From an uncultured Alphaproteobacteria bacterium (GTDB lineage Bacteria; Pseudomonadota; Alphaproteobacteria; HIMB59; GCA-002718135), in NCBI GenBank assembly GCA_902569865.1, contig CACFVT010000004.1, forward strand, positions 1-50,080: a stretch of 50,080 bases of DNA, written 5' to 3'. Each line of letters begins with the position of its first letter. Position 1 is the stretch's first letter. Under the pieces are notes generated by a model. It did not search any database. It was not told the DNA's origin and was given only the letters and a program-made list of their open reading frames with translations. A program made the position numbers and the translations under genes. Positions 9,507 to 19,068 of this stretch are shown piece by piece.

Positions 9507-9988
9507 AGAATTTTTTTTATTATAAATTCAACTAAGTTTTTAGTATCATTTTTTTTAAATACAGGAGTTCTTGTATCTTTTAACTCATCAGAAACAAATG
9601 CTATTACATTATTAGCTTCTTTATTTTTATTTTTTAAACCTTTGCCTAATATTTCGATTTTTGGATGGTTTTCTTTTTTAAAACCTTCTACAACAATAAT
9701 ATCTACATCTTGAAACTCTTTAATTAATTCCTTTAAATTTTTTTCATTTTTATCATTATTTTCTATTATTTTTGCCCAACGTTTTGAAGAACTAATAATA
9801 ACTTGATTAGAGCCAGCCTCTCGATGTTTAAAACTATCTGTGCCGGGTTTATCAATATCAAAATCATGATGTGCATGTTTTATCGATCCAATCTTGTAAC
9901 CACTCTTGACCAATAGTTTGATTATTAGACTAGCATAATATGTTTTTCCAACATCTTTCAAACCAGTGATACCGATAATTTTGCTCAT
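9503..9988 (-). CDS. mobB: Molybdopterin-guanine dinucleotide biosynthesis protein MobB
   Basis: 161 aa; IGITGLKDVGKTYYASLIIKLL P-loop, IKHAHHDFDIDKPGTDSFKHREAGS, VEGFKKENHPKIEI. Confidence 0.93.
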   Translation of the reverse strand: MSKIIGITGLKDVGKTYYASLIIKLLVKSGYKIGSIKHAHHDFDIDKPGTDSFKHREAGSNQVIISSSKRWAKIIENNDKNEKNLKELIKEFQDVDIIVVEGFKKENHPKIEILGKGLKNKNKEANNVIAFVSDELKDTRTPVFKKNDTKNLVEFIIKKIL

Positions 9989-10674
9989 ATATTTTTCTTA
10001 TTAAAAATGTAAACTAATGAATATATTATAATTGTTAGCAAAATTAAAACTATACCTAAAGCCATTGCATATTCAAGATTACCCATTCTTGTCTCAAGCG
10101 AAATTGCTGTAGTCATCACTCTTGTAAAGTGATCTATGTTTCCTCCTACAATCATTACAGCTCCTACTTCAGATATAGCTCTTCCAAAAGCAGAGAGCAG
10201 TGCTGTAATAACAAGAAAATAACTGTGTTTAGTAATTATAAATGCCACACCGAAAAAGGGCATATTAATAGATCTTAATTGATCTTTATACTCTCTCCAA
10301 TTTTGATCAAAAATTTCGTGTGATATGGAAGTAACAATTGGAAAAATAATTATTACTTGTGCTATTATCATAGCAGTAGGTGTATATAGCAATTGCAAAA
10401 CACCCAAAGGGCCTCCAGAAGCAAACATGAAATATACTATCAACCCCACTACTACAGGTGGAATGCCCATCAATGAATTAAGCACTATTAAAATAAAACT
10501 TTTAAACAGGAAATTTTTTATAGCTATATAATAACCGATTAATAATCCGAAAATTGAAGCAACAATGAGAGCAAAAATACTAACGTATAATGATAAAATA
10601 ATAATTTCCCACAAATCATTATCAAAAGAAATGATTAAAAATAAAGATTTTGTAAAAATTTCTATAATGTTCAT
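9985..10674 (-). CDS. tupB: ABC transporter permease, tungstate (TupB) type
   Basis: 229 aa; membrane permease with LNSLMGIPPVVVGLIVYFMFASGGPLGVLQLLYTPTAMIIAQVIIIFPI and GRAISEVGAVMIVGGNI (EAA loop), as in TupB-type permeases; 4-nt overlap with mobB. Confidence 0.8.
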   Translation of the reverse strand: MNIIEIFTKSLFLIISFDNDLWEIIILSLYVSIFALIVASIFGLLIGYYIAIKNFLFKSFILIVLNSLMGIPPVVVGLIVYFMFASGGPLGVLQLLYTPTAMIIAQVIIIFPIVTSISHEIFDQNWREYKDQLRSINMPFFGVAFIITKHSYFLVITALLSAFGRAISEVGAVMIVGGNIDHFTRVMTTAISLETRMGNLEYAMALGIVLILLTIIIYSLVYIFNKKNI

Positions 10675-10698
10675 ATAAAGATAATATCAGAATACAGT

Positions 10699-11517
10699 AT
10701 GAGTAAAAAAATTAAATATTTAGTTGCACCTAACCCACTAGATAGATATTTAACTAAGGAAATAAATGGCTTTGATGAAAGTTTTAAGAAAACTAAAACA
10801 AAGGTTATAATAGAGAAAGATCTTACTATTTATTTAAATAATCAAGAAATTGTAACACTAATGACAGTTGGTGATCATCCTGGATATCTTGCAGTGGGTT
10901 ACTTATTAAATCAAAATATGCTCAAAAAAAGTGATAAGATTAAAAAAATCGAATATGACCCTGACCTCAAAGTTGTGGTTGTAAGAACATCTCGAAAAAC
11001 TAATTATGAGAAAAAATTAAAAAGAAAAATTACTACAAGTGGATGTGCGGTTGGAACAGTATTTGGTGATGTTTATGATGAGATCTTAAAAAGTAAAATT
11101 AAATCCAAAAAAAAAATAAAACATTCATGGATCTATGAAATTTCAAAAAAAATTAATTTAACACCAAGTTTATATCTTGAAGCTGGAGCTATTCATGGTT
11201 GTGCAATTATTGAAAATAATAATCCAATTATTTATATGGAAGATGTTGGTCGTCACAATGCCGTAGATAAAATCGCAGGATATATGTTTTTAGAAAAAAT
11301 TAATGGAAATAATAAAATTTTTTATACTACAGGAAGGTTGACTAGTGAGATGGTCATCAAAACTGTAAAAATGAAGATACCTATTTTAATATCACGCTCA
11401 GGTTTTACATCTTGGGGTGTTGAGCTTGCTAGGAAAACTAATCTTACTTTAATCGGAAGAGCAAAAGGCAAAAAATATCTAGTACTATCAGGTGAAAAAA
11501 GAATTGATCATAAATAA
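10699..11517 (+). CDS. fdhD: Formate dehydrogenase accessory sulfurtransferase FdhD
   Basis: 272 aa; LMTVGDHPGYLAVGYLLNQ, TTSGCAVGTVFGD, MEDVGRHNAVDKIAGYMF, TTGRLTSEMVIK, ILISRSGFTSWGVELARKTNLTLIGRAKG. Confidence 0.93.
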   Translation: MSKKIKYLVAPNPLDRYLTKEINGFDESFKKTKTKVIIEKDLTIYLNNQEIVTLMTVGDHPGYLAVGYLLNQNMLKKSDKIKKIEYDPDLKVVVVRTSRKTNYEKKLKRKITTSGCAVGTVFGDVYDEILKSKIKSKKKIKHSWIYEISKKINLTPSLYLEAGAIHGCAIIENNNPIIYMEDVGRHNAVDKIAGYMFLEKINGNNKIFYTTGRLTSEMVIKTVKMKIPILISRSGFTSWGVELARKTNLTLIGRAKGKKYLVLSGEKRIDHK

Positions 11518-12127
11518 ATCAAAAACAATAATAGTTATTCTTGCTGGTGGCCAATCACGTCGATTTGGTGGTGGTTATAAAACTCTAAAAAGGCTCAATC
11601 ATATATCCGTACTTGATAGAATTATTCAAAATTTTAAAAAGCTAGAGATGGAAATAGTTTTAAATGTAAACTCAAATGAAGAACAGTTTTTAAAAACAGG
11701 CTTACATTTAATAAAGGATGAGCTAAAAAATTTTCAAGGTCCTCTTGCTGGAATATTTTCATCAATGAAATGGATATTAGAAAATAAAAAAAATATTGAA
11801 TGGATTTTTACATCACCATCCGATACTCCATTTTTAAGTAAAAGTTTGGTGGATAAATTTTTAAGCACTAACTTTAATAATAAAACTAATATAGTTATAG
11901 CAAAATCCTTCAACAAAACACATCCTGTAATTGGTTTTTGGCATATTTCATTAATTAAAAGTTTAGAAGAATTTTTAGCTAAAGATAATAGAAAAATTAT
12001 GCATTGGGTAGAGCAACAAAATTACGAACTTCTAAATTTTAAAGACAAAAATTATTTTTTTAACATTAATACTCAGGCTGATTTAAAAGAGGCAATTAAA
12101 ATTGAGAAGTCTATAAAAAAACTATAA
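11492..12127 (+). CDS. mobA: Molybdenum cofactor guanylyltransferase MobA
   Basis: 211 aa; VILAGGQSRRFGGGYKTL, DELKNFQGPLAGIFSSM, TSPSDTPFLSKSL, HPVIGFW; GTG start overlapping the fdhD 3' end. Confidence 0.92.
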   Translation: MKKELIINKSKTIIVILAGGQSRRFGGGYKTLKRLNHISVLDRIIQNFKKLEMEIVLNVNSNEEQFLKTGLHLIKDELKNFQGPLAGIFSSMKWILENKKNIEWIFTSPSDTPFLSKSLVDKFLSTNFNNKTNIVIAKSFNKTHPVIGFWHISLIKSLEEFLAKDNRKIMHWVEQQNYELLNFKDKNYFFNINTQADLKEAIKIEKSIKKL

Positions 12128-12175
12128 TTTACTGGATAATCTTAATAATAAGATTATAAATTAATACCATAAATC

Positions 12176-13090
12176 ATGTCAATATACCTTCCTATAGCCG
12201 AAATGAATATCAATATCTTCTTAATTGTTTTTATTGGAATGATTGTAGGTGCATTATCTGGCCTGTTCGGTGTTGGAGGAGGTTTTTTAATGACTCCTCT
12301 TTTGATTTTTCTAGGTATTCCACCTGTAGTTGCAGTTGGTTCTGAGGCTCCACATGTTTTAGCTTCCAGTGTATCTGGAGTTATAGCACACTGGCGTAAA
12401 AAAAATGTTGATTTTAAGATGGGTTTTTTTTTATTATCTGGCGGTATAATTGGATCAACTCTAGGGGTTAATTTATTTAAATTACTTAAGACTTATGGTC
12501 AAATTGATATTGTTATTCAATTTTTATTTTTAATTTTTCTTGGTTTTATTGGAATATCAATGGCTTTCGAAAGTGCAAAAACAACTATAAAAAATTATCA
12601 AACTACTTCAGCAATTAGAACTAAACTACATCAACATTCTTGGATACATGGACTTCCTTTTAAGCTTCGTTTTCACCGCTCAAAATTATATATTTCTGCA
12701 ATTCCACCTATTTTAATTGGTTTTTTTGTTGGAGTGTTATCAGCAATGATGGGTGTTGGTGGCGGCTTTATTATGATACCTGCAATGGTTTACATATTGG
12801 GTATGTCTACAAATGTTGTTGTGGGAACTTCATTATTTCAAATTATTTTTGTAACAGCAAACTCAACCTTTTTTCAATCTTATTTAAACCAAACTGTTGA
12901 TATAGTTTTATCTGCTCTTATGATCCTTGGTGGAGTTATTGGTGCACAAATTGGAGTTAAAATTGGATCAAAATTAAAAGCTGAATATTTGAGAGGTATT
13001 TTAGCAATTTTAGTATTACTTGTTTGTGCTAAGATTTTAACTGACTTGATTCTTATGCCCTCAGATTTATTTACTACTTCATTGTATTGA
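12176..13090 (+). CDS. TauE/SafE-family membrane transporter (sulfite exporter-like)
   Basis: 304 aa; two repeats of GLFGVGGGFLMTPLLIFLGIPPVVAVGSEAP and AMMGVGGGFIMIPAMVYILGMSTNVVVGTSLFQI. Confidence 0.9.
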   Translation: MSIYLPIAEMNINIFLIVFIGMIVGALSGLFGVGGGFLMTPLLIFLGIPPVVAVGSEAPHVLASSVSGVIAHWRKKNVDFKMGFFLLSGGIIGSTLGVNLFKLLKTYGQIDIVIQFLFLIFLGFIGISMAFESAKTTIKNYQTTSAIRTKLHQHSWIHGLPFKLRFHRSKLYISAIPPILIGFFVGVLSAMMGVGGGFIMIPAMVYILGMSTNVVVGTSLFQIIFVTANSTFFQSYLNQTVDIVLSALMILGGVIGAQIGVKIGSKLKAEYLRGILAILVLLVCAKILTDLILMPSDLFTTSLY

Positions 13091-13476
13091 TTCAAATGAA
13101 AAATTTTAAACAATATTTTATTACTTATACAGGGATGGGATTATTAGCTTTATACTATGTAAGTCGATTTTTTGAAATTGATTTCGATTATTTATTGCAG
13201 ATAACTATCTTTATTTTATCAGGGTGCTTATTATTGAAATTGTTTTATTGGTACAATATTGGCAAAAGTTCTGAAAGGGAAAATTTATTGAGATTTTCTT
13301 TTATCGTTTTAACATATTTTCTTCCAATATATATGATAATTCAAGAACCTACTTTAATTATTGATTTAACAATTTTAAAAATATCTTATGTAATTATTTT
13401 TACTTTTGCCTTTATTGGAATGCTTATAGAAAGATATTTGTTTGCTATGAAAGAAAAAATTAAAGAAAATTTATAA
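13087..13476 (+). CDS. Hypothetical small membrane protein (about 4 TM)
   Basis: 129 aa, strongly hydrophobic segments, overlaps the upstream TauE-like stop by 4 nt; family not recognised. Confidence 0.6.
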   Translation: MIQMKNFKQYFITYTGMGLLALYYVSRFFEIDFDYLLQITIFILSGCLLLKLFYWYNIGKSSERENLLRFSFIVLTYFLPIYMIIQEPTLIIDLTILKISYVIIFTFAFIGMLIERYLFAMKEKIKENL

Positions 13477-13496
13477 TATGAATAAAATAAAGTAAA

Positions 13497-14237
13497 ATGA
13501 ATAATAAATTACAATCTATTGTTTTTATCATTGTGTTTTTTTTTACAAAAGCCATTTTGGCTGAGGCATATTTTGATTTATCTCAAAATAATATTAAAAT
13601 TGAAACAGATTTTAATGGTAAAGAAATAATTATTTTTGGAATTTTAAATGATGATCAAGAAACTATTATTACTATTAAAGGTCCTCCGAAAAAAGCATTA
13701 ATTCAAAAAAAAGAGAGAATTTTAGGTTTTTGGTTTAATACAAAACAAATTTCTTATGATAAAATTCCCAGTATTTTTTTTATTTCGTCATCATCAAAGC
13801 TTGAAGATATTTTACCAATGTCTACCATAATTAAAGAAGAGCTTAGCTTTGATTTATTGTTAGAAAATAAATTATCACAAAGAAATTTTATATCTGATGT
13901 ATCATTAAAGAATTGGCAAGATAATTTTGTTAGAATTAAAAAAAATAAAAGTTTATTCAAACAATATAAAGTTGCAAAAATAGAAAATAAACTTTTTCAA
14001 ACACGGGTTTTTTTCCCAGCTGAGTCAATCCCTGGAAAATATAAAGTTCAAGTTTATCAAATAAAAAATAATATAATTTTAAATAAGAAAGAAAAAATTT
14101 TAACTTTACAAAAATCTGGCATGGGAAGTCAAATATATGATTTTGCACACAAAAATGCAGCAGCTTATGGTTTTTTTACTATCGTATTTGCTATATTATC
14201 AGGATTTCTTGCTGCAACATTGTTTAGGAGGTATTAA
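13497..14237 (+). CDS. TIGR02186-like membrane-anchored protein
   Basis: 246 aa; signal peptide, IKIETDFNGKEIIIFGIL, VVVKGPPKK-like IITIKGPPKKALIQKKERILGFWFNTKQ, C-terminal TM; next to TauE/SafE gene. Confidence 0.7.
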   Translation: MNNKLQSIVFIIVFFFTKAILAEAYFDLSQNNIKIETDFNGKEIIIFGILNDDQETIITIKGPPKKALIQKKERILGFWFNTKQISYDKIPSIFFISSSSKLEDILPMSTIIKEELSFDLLLENKLSQRNFISDVSLKNWQDNFVRIKKNKSLFKQYKVAKIENKLFQTRVFFPAESIPGKYKVQVYQIKNNIILNKKEKILTLQKSGMGSQIYDFAHKNAAAYGFFTIVFAILSGFLAATLFRRY

Positions 14238-14710
14238 TGAGTGATAGTAGGTACATATTAGTTATTGCTGATGATTCACCAGAGATGGAAATTGCTCTTG
14301 AGTACGCCTGTGCCAGATCAAAGAAAACAAGCCGAAAAATAATTATAGCAACATTTATAGAGCCTTTGGATGTTTTAACAACTCAAGGTGTAACAGAAAT
14401 TATGAAAAATGAAGCAAGAGAAGTAGCTGAAAACCTTCTTCAAAAAGCAGCAAGTCATGTAAAAAATAAAACTGGTGAAATTCCTTCTTTGGCACTTAGA
14501 GAGGGAGAAACAATTGCTGAATTAAAAAAACTTCTTGAAGAAGAAGAAAAAATTAATGTATTAGTTTTAGCTGCAAATTCTGATCCTAAAAATAAAGAAT
14601 CAAATATGATTATTAATTCTCTAGTAAGTCAAGAAATTGCAAATCTAAGAGTGCCAGTTATGATTGTTCCTGGTAACTTTTCAAAAGATCACATTGCTTT
14701 AATTACTTAG
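14237..14710 (+). CDS. Universal stress protein (UspA family)
   Basis: 157 aa; ILVIADDSPEMEIALEYACARS...VLVLAANS...IANLRVPVMIVPGN. Confidence 0.85.
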   Translation: MSDSRYILVIADDSPEMEIALEYACARSKKTSRKIIIATFIEPLDVLTTQGVTEIMKNEAREVAENLLQKAASHVKNKTGEIPSLALREGETIAELKKLLEEEEKINVLVLAANSDPKNKESNMIINSLVSQEIANLRVPVMIVPGNFSKDHIALIT

Positions 14711-14712
14711 AT

Positions 14713-15348
14713 ATGTCTGAATTAATAGCTGAGAAATTAATTGATATTGGATCAGTTCAGTTCTCTTTTAATGATCATTTTACATTAACATCAGGTTTAA
14801 AATCTCCAGTTTACGTAGATTGTCGAAGAATTATATCTTTTATTGACGAAAGAGATTTTATTATGAACGAGGCTGTTAATTATTTTAAATCAAATAATTT
14901 GAAATTTGATTTAATAGCAGGTGGTGAAACAGCAGGCATTCCCTATGCTGCAATTATTTCTGAAAAAATGAAAAAACCGATGTTATATATCCGTAAGAAG
15001 CCAAAAGGTTTCGGTAAAAACCAGCAAATTGAAGGAGAATTTAAAAAAAAAGACAATACTATTTTAATTGAAGATCTGGCAACGGATGGTGGAAGTAAAG
15101 TTATATTTATTGAAGCCATGAGAAAAGCTGGATTAATAGTAAAAGATATTTTTGTTATTTTTTATTACGACATATTTGATTATGAAGACTCAGTTTTATC
15201 CAATTTAGATGTTAATATTCACTATCTTTGCACATGGAAAGATATTATTTCTGTTATAGAAAAAAGAAAATTATATAATCAAAATGAAATAAATAATTTA
15301 AAAAATTTTTTATCTAATCCTGATAATTGGAGAAAAAATAATGCCTAA
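14713..15348 (+). CDS. pyrE: Orotate phosphoribosyltransferase
   Basis: 211 aa; FTLTSGLKSPVYVDCRRII, IAGGETAGIPYAAIIS, MLYIRKKPKGFGKNQQIEG, ILIEDLATDGGSK PRPP motif. Confidence 0.95.
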   Translation: MSELIAEKLIDIGSVQFSFNDHFTLTSGLKSPVYVDCRRIISFIDERDFIMNEAVNYFKSNNLKFDLIAGGETAGIPYAAIISEKMKKPMLYIRKKPKGFGKNQQIEGEFKKKDNTILIEDLATDGGSKVIFIEAMRKAGLIVKDIFVIFYYDIFDYEDSVLSNLDVNIHYLCTWKDIISVIEKRKLYNQNEINNLKNFLSNPDNWRKNNA

Positions 15349-15769
15349 TATTATTTTAATCAGTGGGGGTTTTGATCCGATTCATAGCGGTCATATAAAA
15401 TTAATTAATGATGCTAGTAAATATGGGGATGTAATTGTTCTTCTTAATTCAGATGAATGGTTAAGAAATAAAAAAGGTAAAGAATTTTTATCTTTTGATG
15501 AAAGAAAAATTATAATGAAAAACATAAAAGGTGTCATTGATGTTATTGAATTTGATGATACTGACAAGACTTCTATTGATGGAATTAAAAAAGCAAAATC
15601 ACTTTATAAAAATAATGTAATTAAATTTGCAAACGGTGGGGATAGAAATAATGAAACTACACCTGAGAAAGAATTTTGTGATAAAAATAATATAGAAACT
15701 CTTTTTGGAATAGGTGGTAATGATAAATCTAATTCAAGTTCTTGGATTTTAAAAAAATGGAAAGAATAG
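15341..15769 (+). CDS. Cytidylyltransferase-like nucleotidyltransferase
   Basis: 142 aa; ISGGFDPIHSGHIKLINDASKYGDVIVLLNSDEWLRNKKGKEFLSFDER, the HxGH nucleotidyltransferase signature. Confidence 0.88.
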   Translation: MPNIILISGGFDPIHSGHIKLINDASKYGDVIVLLNSDEWLRNKKGKEFLSFDERKIIMKNIKGVIDVIEFDDTDKTSIDGIKKAKSLYKNNVIKFANGGDRNNETTPEKEFCDKNNIETLFGIGGNDKSNSSSWILKKWKE

Positions 15770-15772
15770 TAA

Positions 15773-16375
15773 TTAAGGATAAAGTTTTTTAATTTTCCAG
15801 GAGTTATCACTTTTCAAATAAAGTACTCGGTCATGAAATCTAAATGGCATTTCTTGCCAAAACTCAATTAAATTAGGCATAACTAGATAGCCATTCCAAT
15901 GTGATGGACGAGGAATATCTTTATCTTTATATTTCATTTCAAAATCTTTAATGTTTTTTACTAATTCATCTCTAGATGAAAGATCATCACTTTGGCTAGA
16001 TGACCATGCTCCAATCTGACTATTTCTTGGACGTGTTTTAAAATAAGAGTCAGCAACTTCTTTGCTTACAATATTTGCAATACCCTCTATTCTTATCTGT
16101 CTATTTTGAGTTTTCCAATGAAAGTTAAGAGCAACATTGTTATTTTCTTTAATTGATTTACCTTTTTTACTATTAGAATTAGTATAGAAAACTAAACCAA
16201 TTTCATCATATGATTTTAATAAAACTACTCTTGATGAAGGTTGATTGTTAGAAAGTGTAGATAGTGTCATTGCATTTGGATCGTTTATCTCTGTTTTACA
16301 TGCTAAATCATACCATTTTTTAAATAAAATGAATGGATCTTTAATGTTCTCAATCAGATCTTTGTGCTTTAACAT
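15773..16375 (-). CDS. pdxH: Pyridoxamine 5'-phosphate oxidase
   Basis: 200 aa; DPNAMTLSTLSNNQPSSRVVLLKSYDEIGLVFYTNSNSKKGKSI, SRDELVKNI, RPSHWNGYLVMPNLIEFWQ. Confidence 0.95.
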   Translation of the reverse strand: MLKHKDLIENIKDPFILFKKWYDLACKTEINDPNAMTLSTLSNNQPSSRVVLLKSYDEIGLVFYTNSNSKKGKSIKENNNVALNFHWKTQNRQIRIEGIANIVSKEVADSYFKTRPRNSQIGAWSSSQSDDLSSRDELVKNIKDFEMKYKDKDIPRPSHWNGYLVMPNLIEFWQEMPFRFHDRVLYLKSDNSWKIKKLYP

Positions 16376-16438
16376 TTTCGATATATTAAGTAATAAAACT
16401 TATATATAATCTTAAAAATAATAAAAAATAGGAATTTA

Positions 16439-17260
16439 ATGTTAATGCAAGGAAAAAAAGGGCTAATAATGGGTGTTGCTAATGATAGGTCAATAGCATG
16501 GGGAATAGCAAAATGTTTAGCCGAAAATGGCGCATCTATTGCTCTAACTTATCAAGGAGAGGCTCTTAAAAAGAGAGTAGAGCCGTTAGGTCAATCAATA
16601 AATTCAAATATATTAATACCTTGCGATGTTGCTGACTCTAGTAGTATGGAAAATGTTTTCAAAACACTAGAACAAAAGTGGGGCAAAATTGATTTCTTAG
16701 TTCATGGAATTGGTTTTTCAAATAAAGATGAATTGAGAGGTAAATATTACAACACATCTTCAGCAAACTTTAATCAAACGATGCACATTTCATGTTATTC
16801 ATTTACAGAGGCTTGCAGATTAGCTGAGCCATTAATGAATGATGGTGGCTCTATTTTAACTTTAACTTATTATGGAGCAGAACAAGTTATGCCACATTAC
16901 AATGTAATGGGTGTTGCCAAAGCTGCTTTAGAGGCTAGTGTTAGATACTTAGCGGTTGATCTTGGTGAAAAGAATGTAAGAGTGAACGCAATAAGTGCTG
17001 GTCCAATCAAAACCCTTGCAGCTTCTGGAATAGGTGATTTTAGATTTATTTTAAAATGGAATGAACTAAATGCTCCATTAAAAAGAAATGTTAGTCAAGG
17101 TGATGTAGGTAATTCAGCACTTTATCTATTAAGTGATTTAGGAAGCGCTGTAACTGGAGAGATCCAACATGTTGACTGTGGATATCATACTGTTGGAATG
17201 GTAGCAGTGGATGAAGCTGAAAAAGTATCCGATCTATTAAATGAATTTAACAATAAATAA
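16439..17260 (+). CDS. fabI: Enoyl-[acyl-carrier-protein] reductase (NADH)
   Basis: 273 aa; GLIMGVANDRSIAWGIAKCLAENGASIALTYQGEALKKRVEPL, YNVMGVAKAALEASVRYLAVDLG, AISAGPIKTLAASGI. Confidence 0.97.
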   Translation: MLMQGKKGLIMGVANDRSIAWGIAKCLAENGASIALTYQGEALKKRVEPLGQSINSNILIPCDVADSSSMENVFKTLEQKWGKIDFLVHGIGFSNKDELRGKYYNTSSANFNQTMHISCYSFTEACRLAEPLMNDGGSILTLTYYGAEQVMPHYNVMGVAKAALEASVRYLAVDLGEKNVRVNAISAGPIKTLAASGIGDFRFILKWNELNAPLKRNVSQGDVGNSALYLLSDLGSAVTGEIQHVDCGYHTVGMVAVDEAEKVSDLLNEFNNK

Positions 17261-17263
17261 ATA

Positions 17264-18334
17264 ATGTCATCAAACTCTATTGGAAAATTATTCTCATTCT
17301 CAACTTGGGGAGAAAGTCATGGTAAAGCGATAGGATGTGTAATTGATGGAGTTCCATCTAATATTGAGCTTAGTGAAAAACATATTCAACCTTACCTTAA
17401 TAAAAGAAAACCTGGTCAATCAAAATATACGACTCAAAGAAATGAAGATGATAAGATAGAAATTTTATCTGGTGTTTTTGAGGGTAAGACAACTGGCCAT
17501 CCAATATCTCTAATAATTTACAATAATGACCAAAGATCTAAAGATTATTCAGAAATTAGAGAAAAATTTCGACCTGGTCACGCTGATTATACCTATTGGA
17601 AAAAATATGGAATAAGGGATTACAGAGGTGGTGGTAGATCAAGTGCTAGAGAAACTGCTATGCGAGTAGCAGCAGGAGCTATTGCAAGAAAAGTTATATG
17701 GAAAAAAATTGGCAATCAAGCCAAAATTACTGGTGCTCTAATTCAAATAGGTAATTCCAAAATAAACTATGATAATTGGAATGAAAATTTCATCTCTGAA
17801 AATGAATTTTTTTGCCCAGATGAAAAAATAATAACTGAATGGAAAAATCTTATAGATAATGCTCGTAAAGATGGATCCTCATTAGGTGCAATAATAGAAG
17901 TTAGAGCATCAGGTATACCCACAGGTCTAGGTGAACCTATATATGATAAGTTAGACTCTGATATTGCAAAAGCATTGATGACAATTAATGCTGTTAAGGG
18001 TGTAGAAATAGGTAATGGCTTTGATAGTGTTAATGAGGATGGAAAAACAAACGTAGATGAAATGATATTAAAAGAAGGTAAACCAAGTTTCTTAAGCAAC
18101 AATAATGGTGGTATTCTTGGAGGCATTAGTTCTGGACAAAATATAGTTTGTCGATTTGTAGTAAAACCAACAAGCTCAATAACATCTGAGAGAAAAACAA
18201 TTGATATTAATTTGCAAGAAACAACGATTTCAACAAAAGGACGTCATGATCCTTGTGTAGGTATTAGAGCAGTTCCTGTTGGTGAAGCAATGCTTGCAAC
18301 CACTATTGCAGATCATTGTCTTCGCTATTTCTGA
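17264..18334 (+). CDS. aroC: Chorismate synthase
   Basis: 356 aa; [78 protein letters not shown]. Confidence 0.98.
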   Translation: MSSNSIGKLFSFSTWGESHGKAIGCVIDGVPSNIELSEKHIQPYLNKRKPGQSKYTTQRNEDDKIEILSGVFEGKTTGHPISLIIYNNDQRSKDYSEIREKFRPGHADYTYWKKYGIRDYRGGGRSSARETAMRVAAGAIARKVIWKKIGNQAKITGALIQIGNSKINYDNWNENFISENEFFCPDEKIITEWKNLIDNARKDGSSLGAIIEVRASGIPTGLGEPIYDKLDSDIAKALMTINAVKGVEIGNGFDSVNEDGKTNVDEMILKEGKPSFLSNNNGGILGGISSGQNIVCRFVVKPTSSITSERKTIDINLQETTISTKGRHDPCVGIRAVPVGEAMLATTIADHCLRYF

Positions 18335-19068
18335 TACTTTGCAGTAAGTAAAAATTCTGTATTACCTTTTGGGCCTTTGATAGGGCTTTCAATAATATTC
18401 AGCACTTCACAATTACACTCACATTCAAACCATGTTTTGATTTCATCACAAATACGAACGTGAATGTCAGAGTTTTTAACTACACCTTTTTTTGTTTCAT
18501 TTTTTTTTGACTCAAATTGTGGTTTAATGAGTACAATAATAATACTTTTATTTTTTAGTAACTCTAAACAAGGTAAGATAACTTTTTTAAGACTGATAAA
18601 GCTAACATCGCAAACTAATAATTCAATTAATTCACTAATTATATCTTTAGTAAGATAACGAGCGTTTATCTTTTCCAAATTTATAACTATTTTATTTTCT
18701 TTTAATCTTTCATGTAATTGATTTGTGCCAACATCAACAGAAAATACTTTCTTTGCACCTCTTTGAATTAATACCTCTGTAAAACCTCCAGTAGATGCGC
18801 CAAGATCCAAACATACTTGATTTTCTACATTAATATTATTTTCATCAAGTGCTTTAATTAATTTATAGGCTCCTCTAGAAACCCACTTGGGGCCAAGATT
18901 TTTGATTTCAATTAAAGAGTAAGGACTTATATTAAATCCACTTTTATTGATGATTTTTCCTTCAACAGAGACTTGACCTGCCATAATCATAGATTGAGCT
19001 TTTGTTTTAGAATCAGCTAATTTTCTATCAAAGAGTATTTGATCAAGTCGTATTTTTTTTAAAATCAA
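18325..19068 (-). CDS. tlyA: TlyA family rRNA (cytidine-2'-O)-methyltransferase / hemolysin-like
   Basis: 247 aa; S4-like [71 protein letters not shown]. Confidence 0.93.
   Translation of the reverse strand: MILKKIRLDQILFDRKLADSKTKAQSMIMAGQVSVEGKIINKSGFNISPYSLIEIKNLGPKWVSRGAYKLIKALDENNINVENQVCLDLGASTGGFTEVLIQRGAKKVFSVDVGTNQLHERLKENKIVINLEKINARYLTKDIISELIELLVCDVSFISLKKVILPCLELLKNKSIIIVLIKPQFESKKNETKKGVVKNSDIHVRICDEIKTWFECECNCEVLNIIESPIKGPKGNTEFLLTAKYQK

Noticed and set aside
17767-18126. 119-aa minus-strand ORF
   Set aside because: Antisense inside aroC; shadow ORF.
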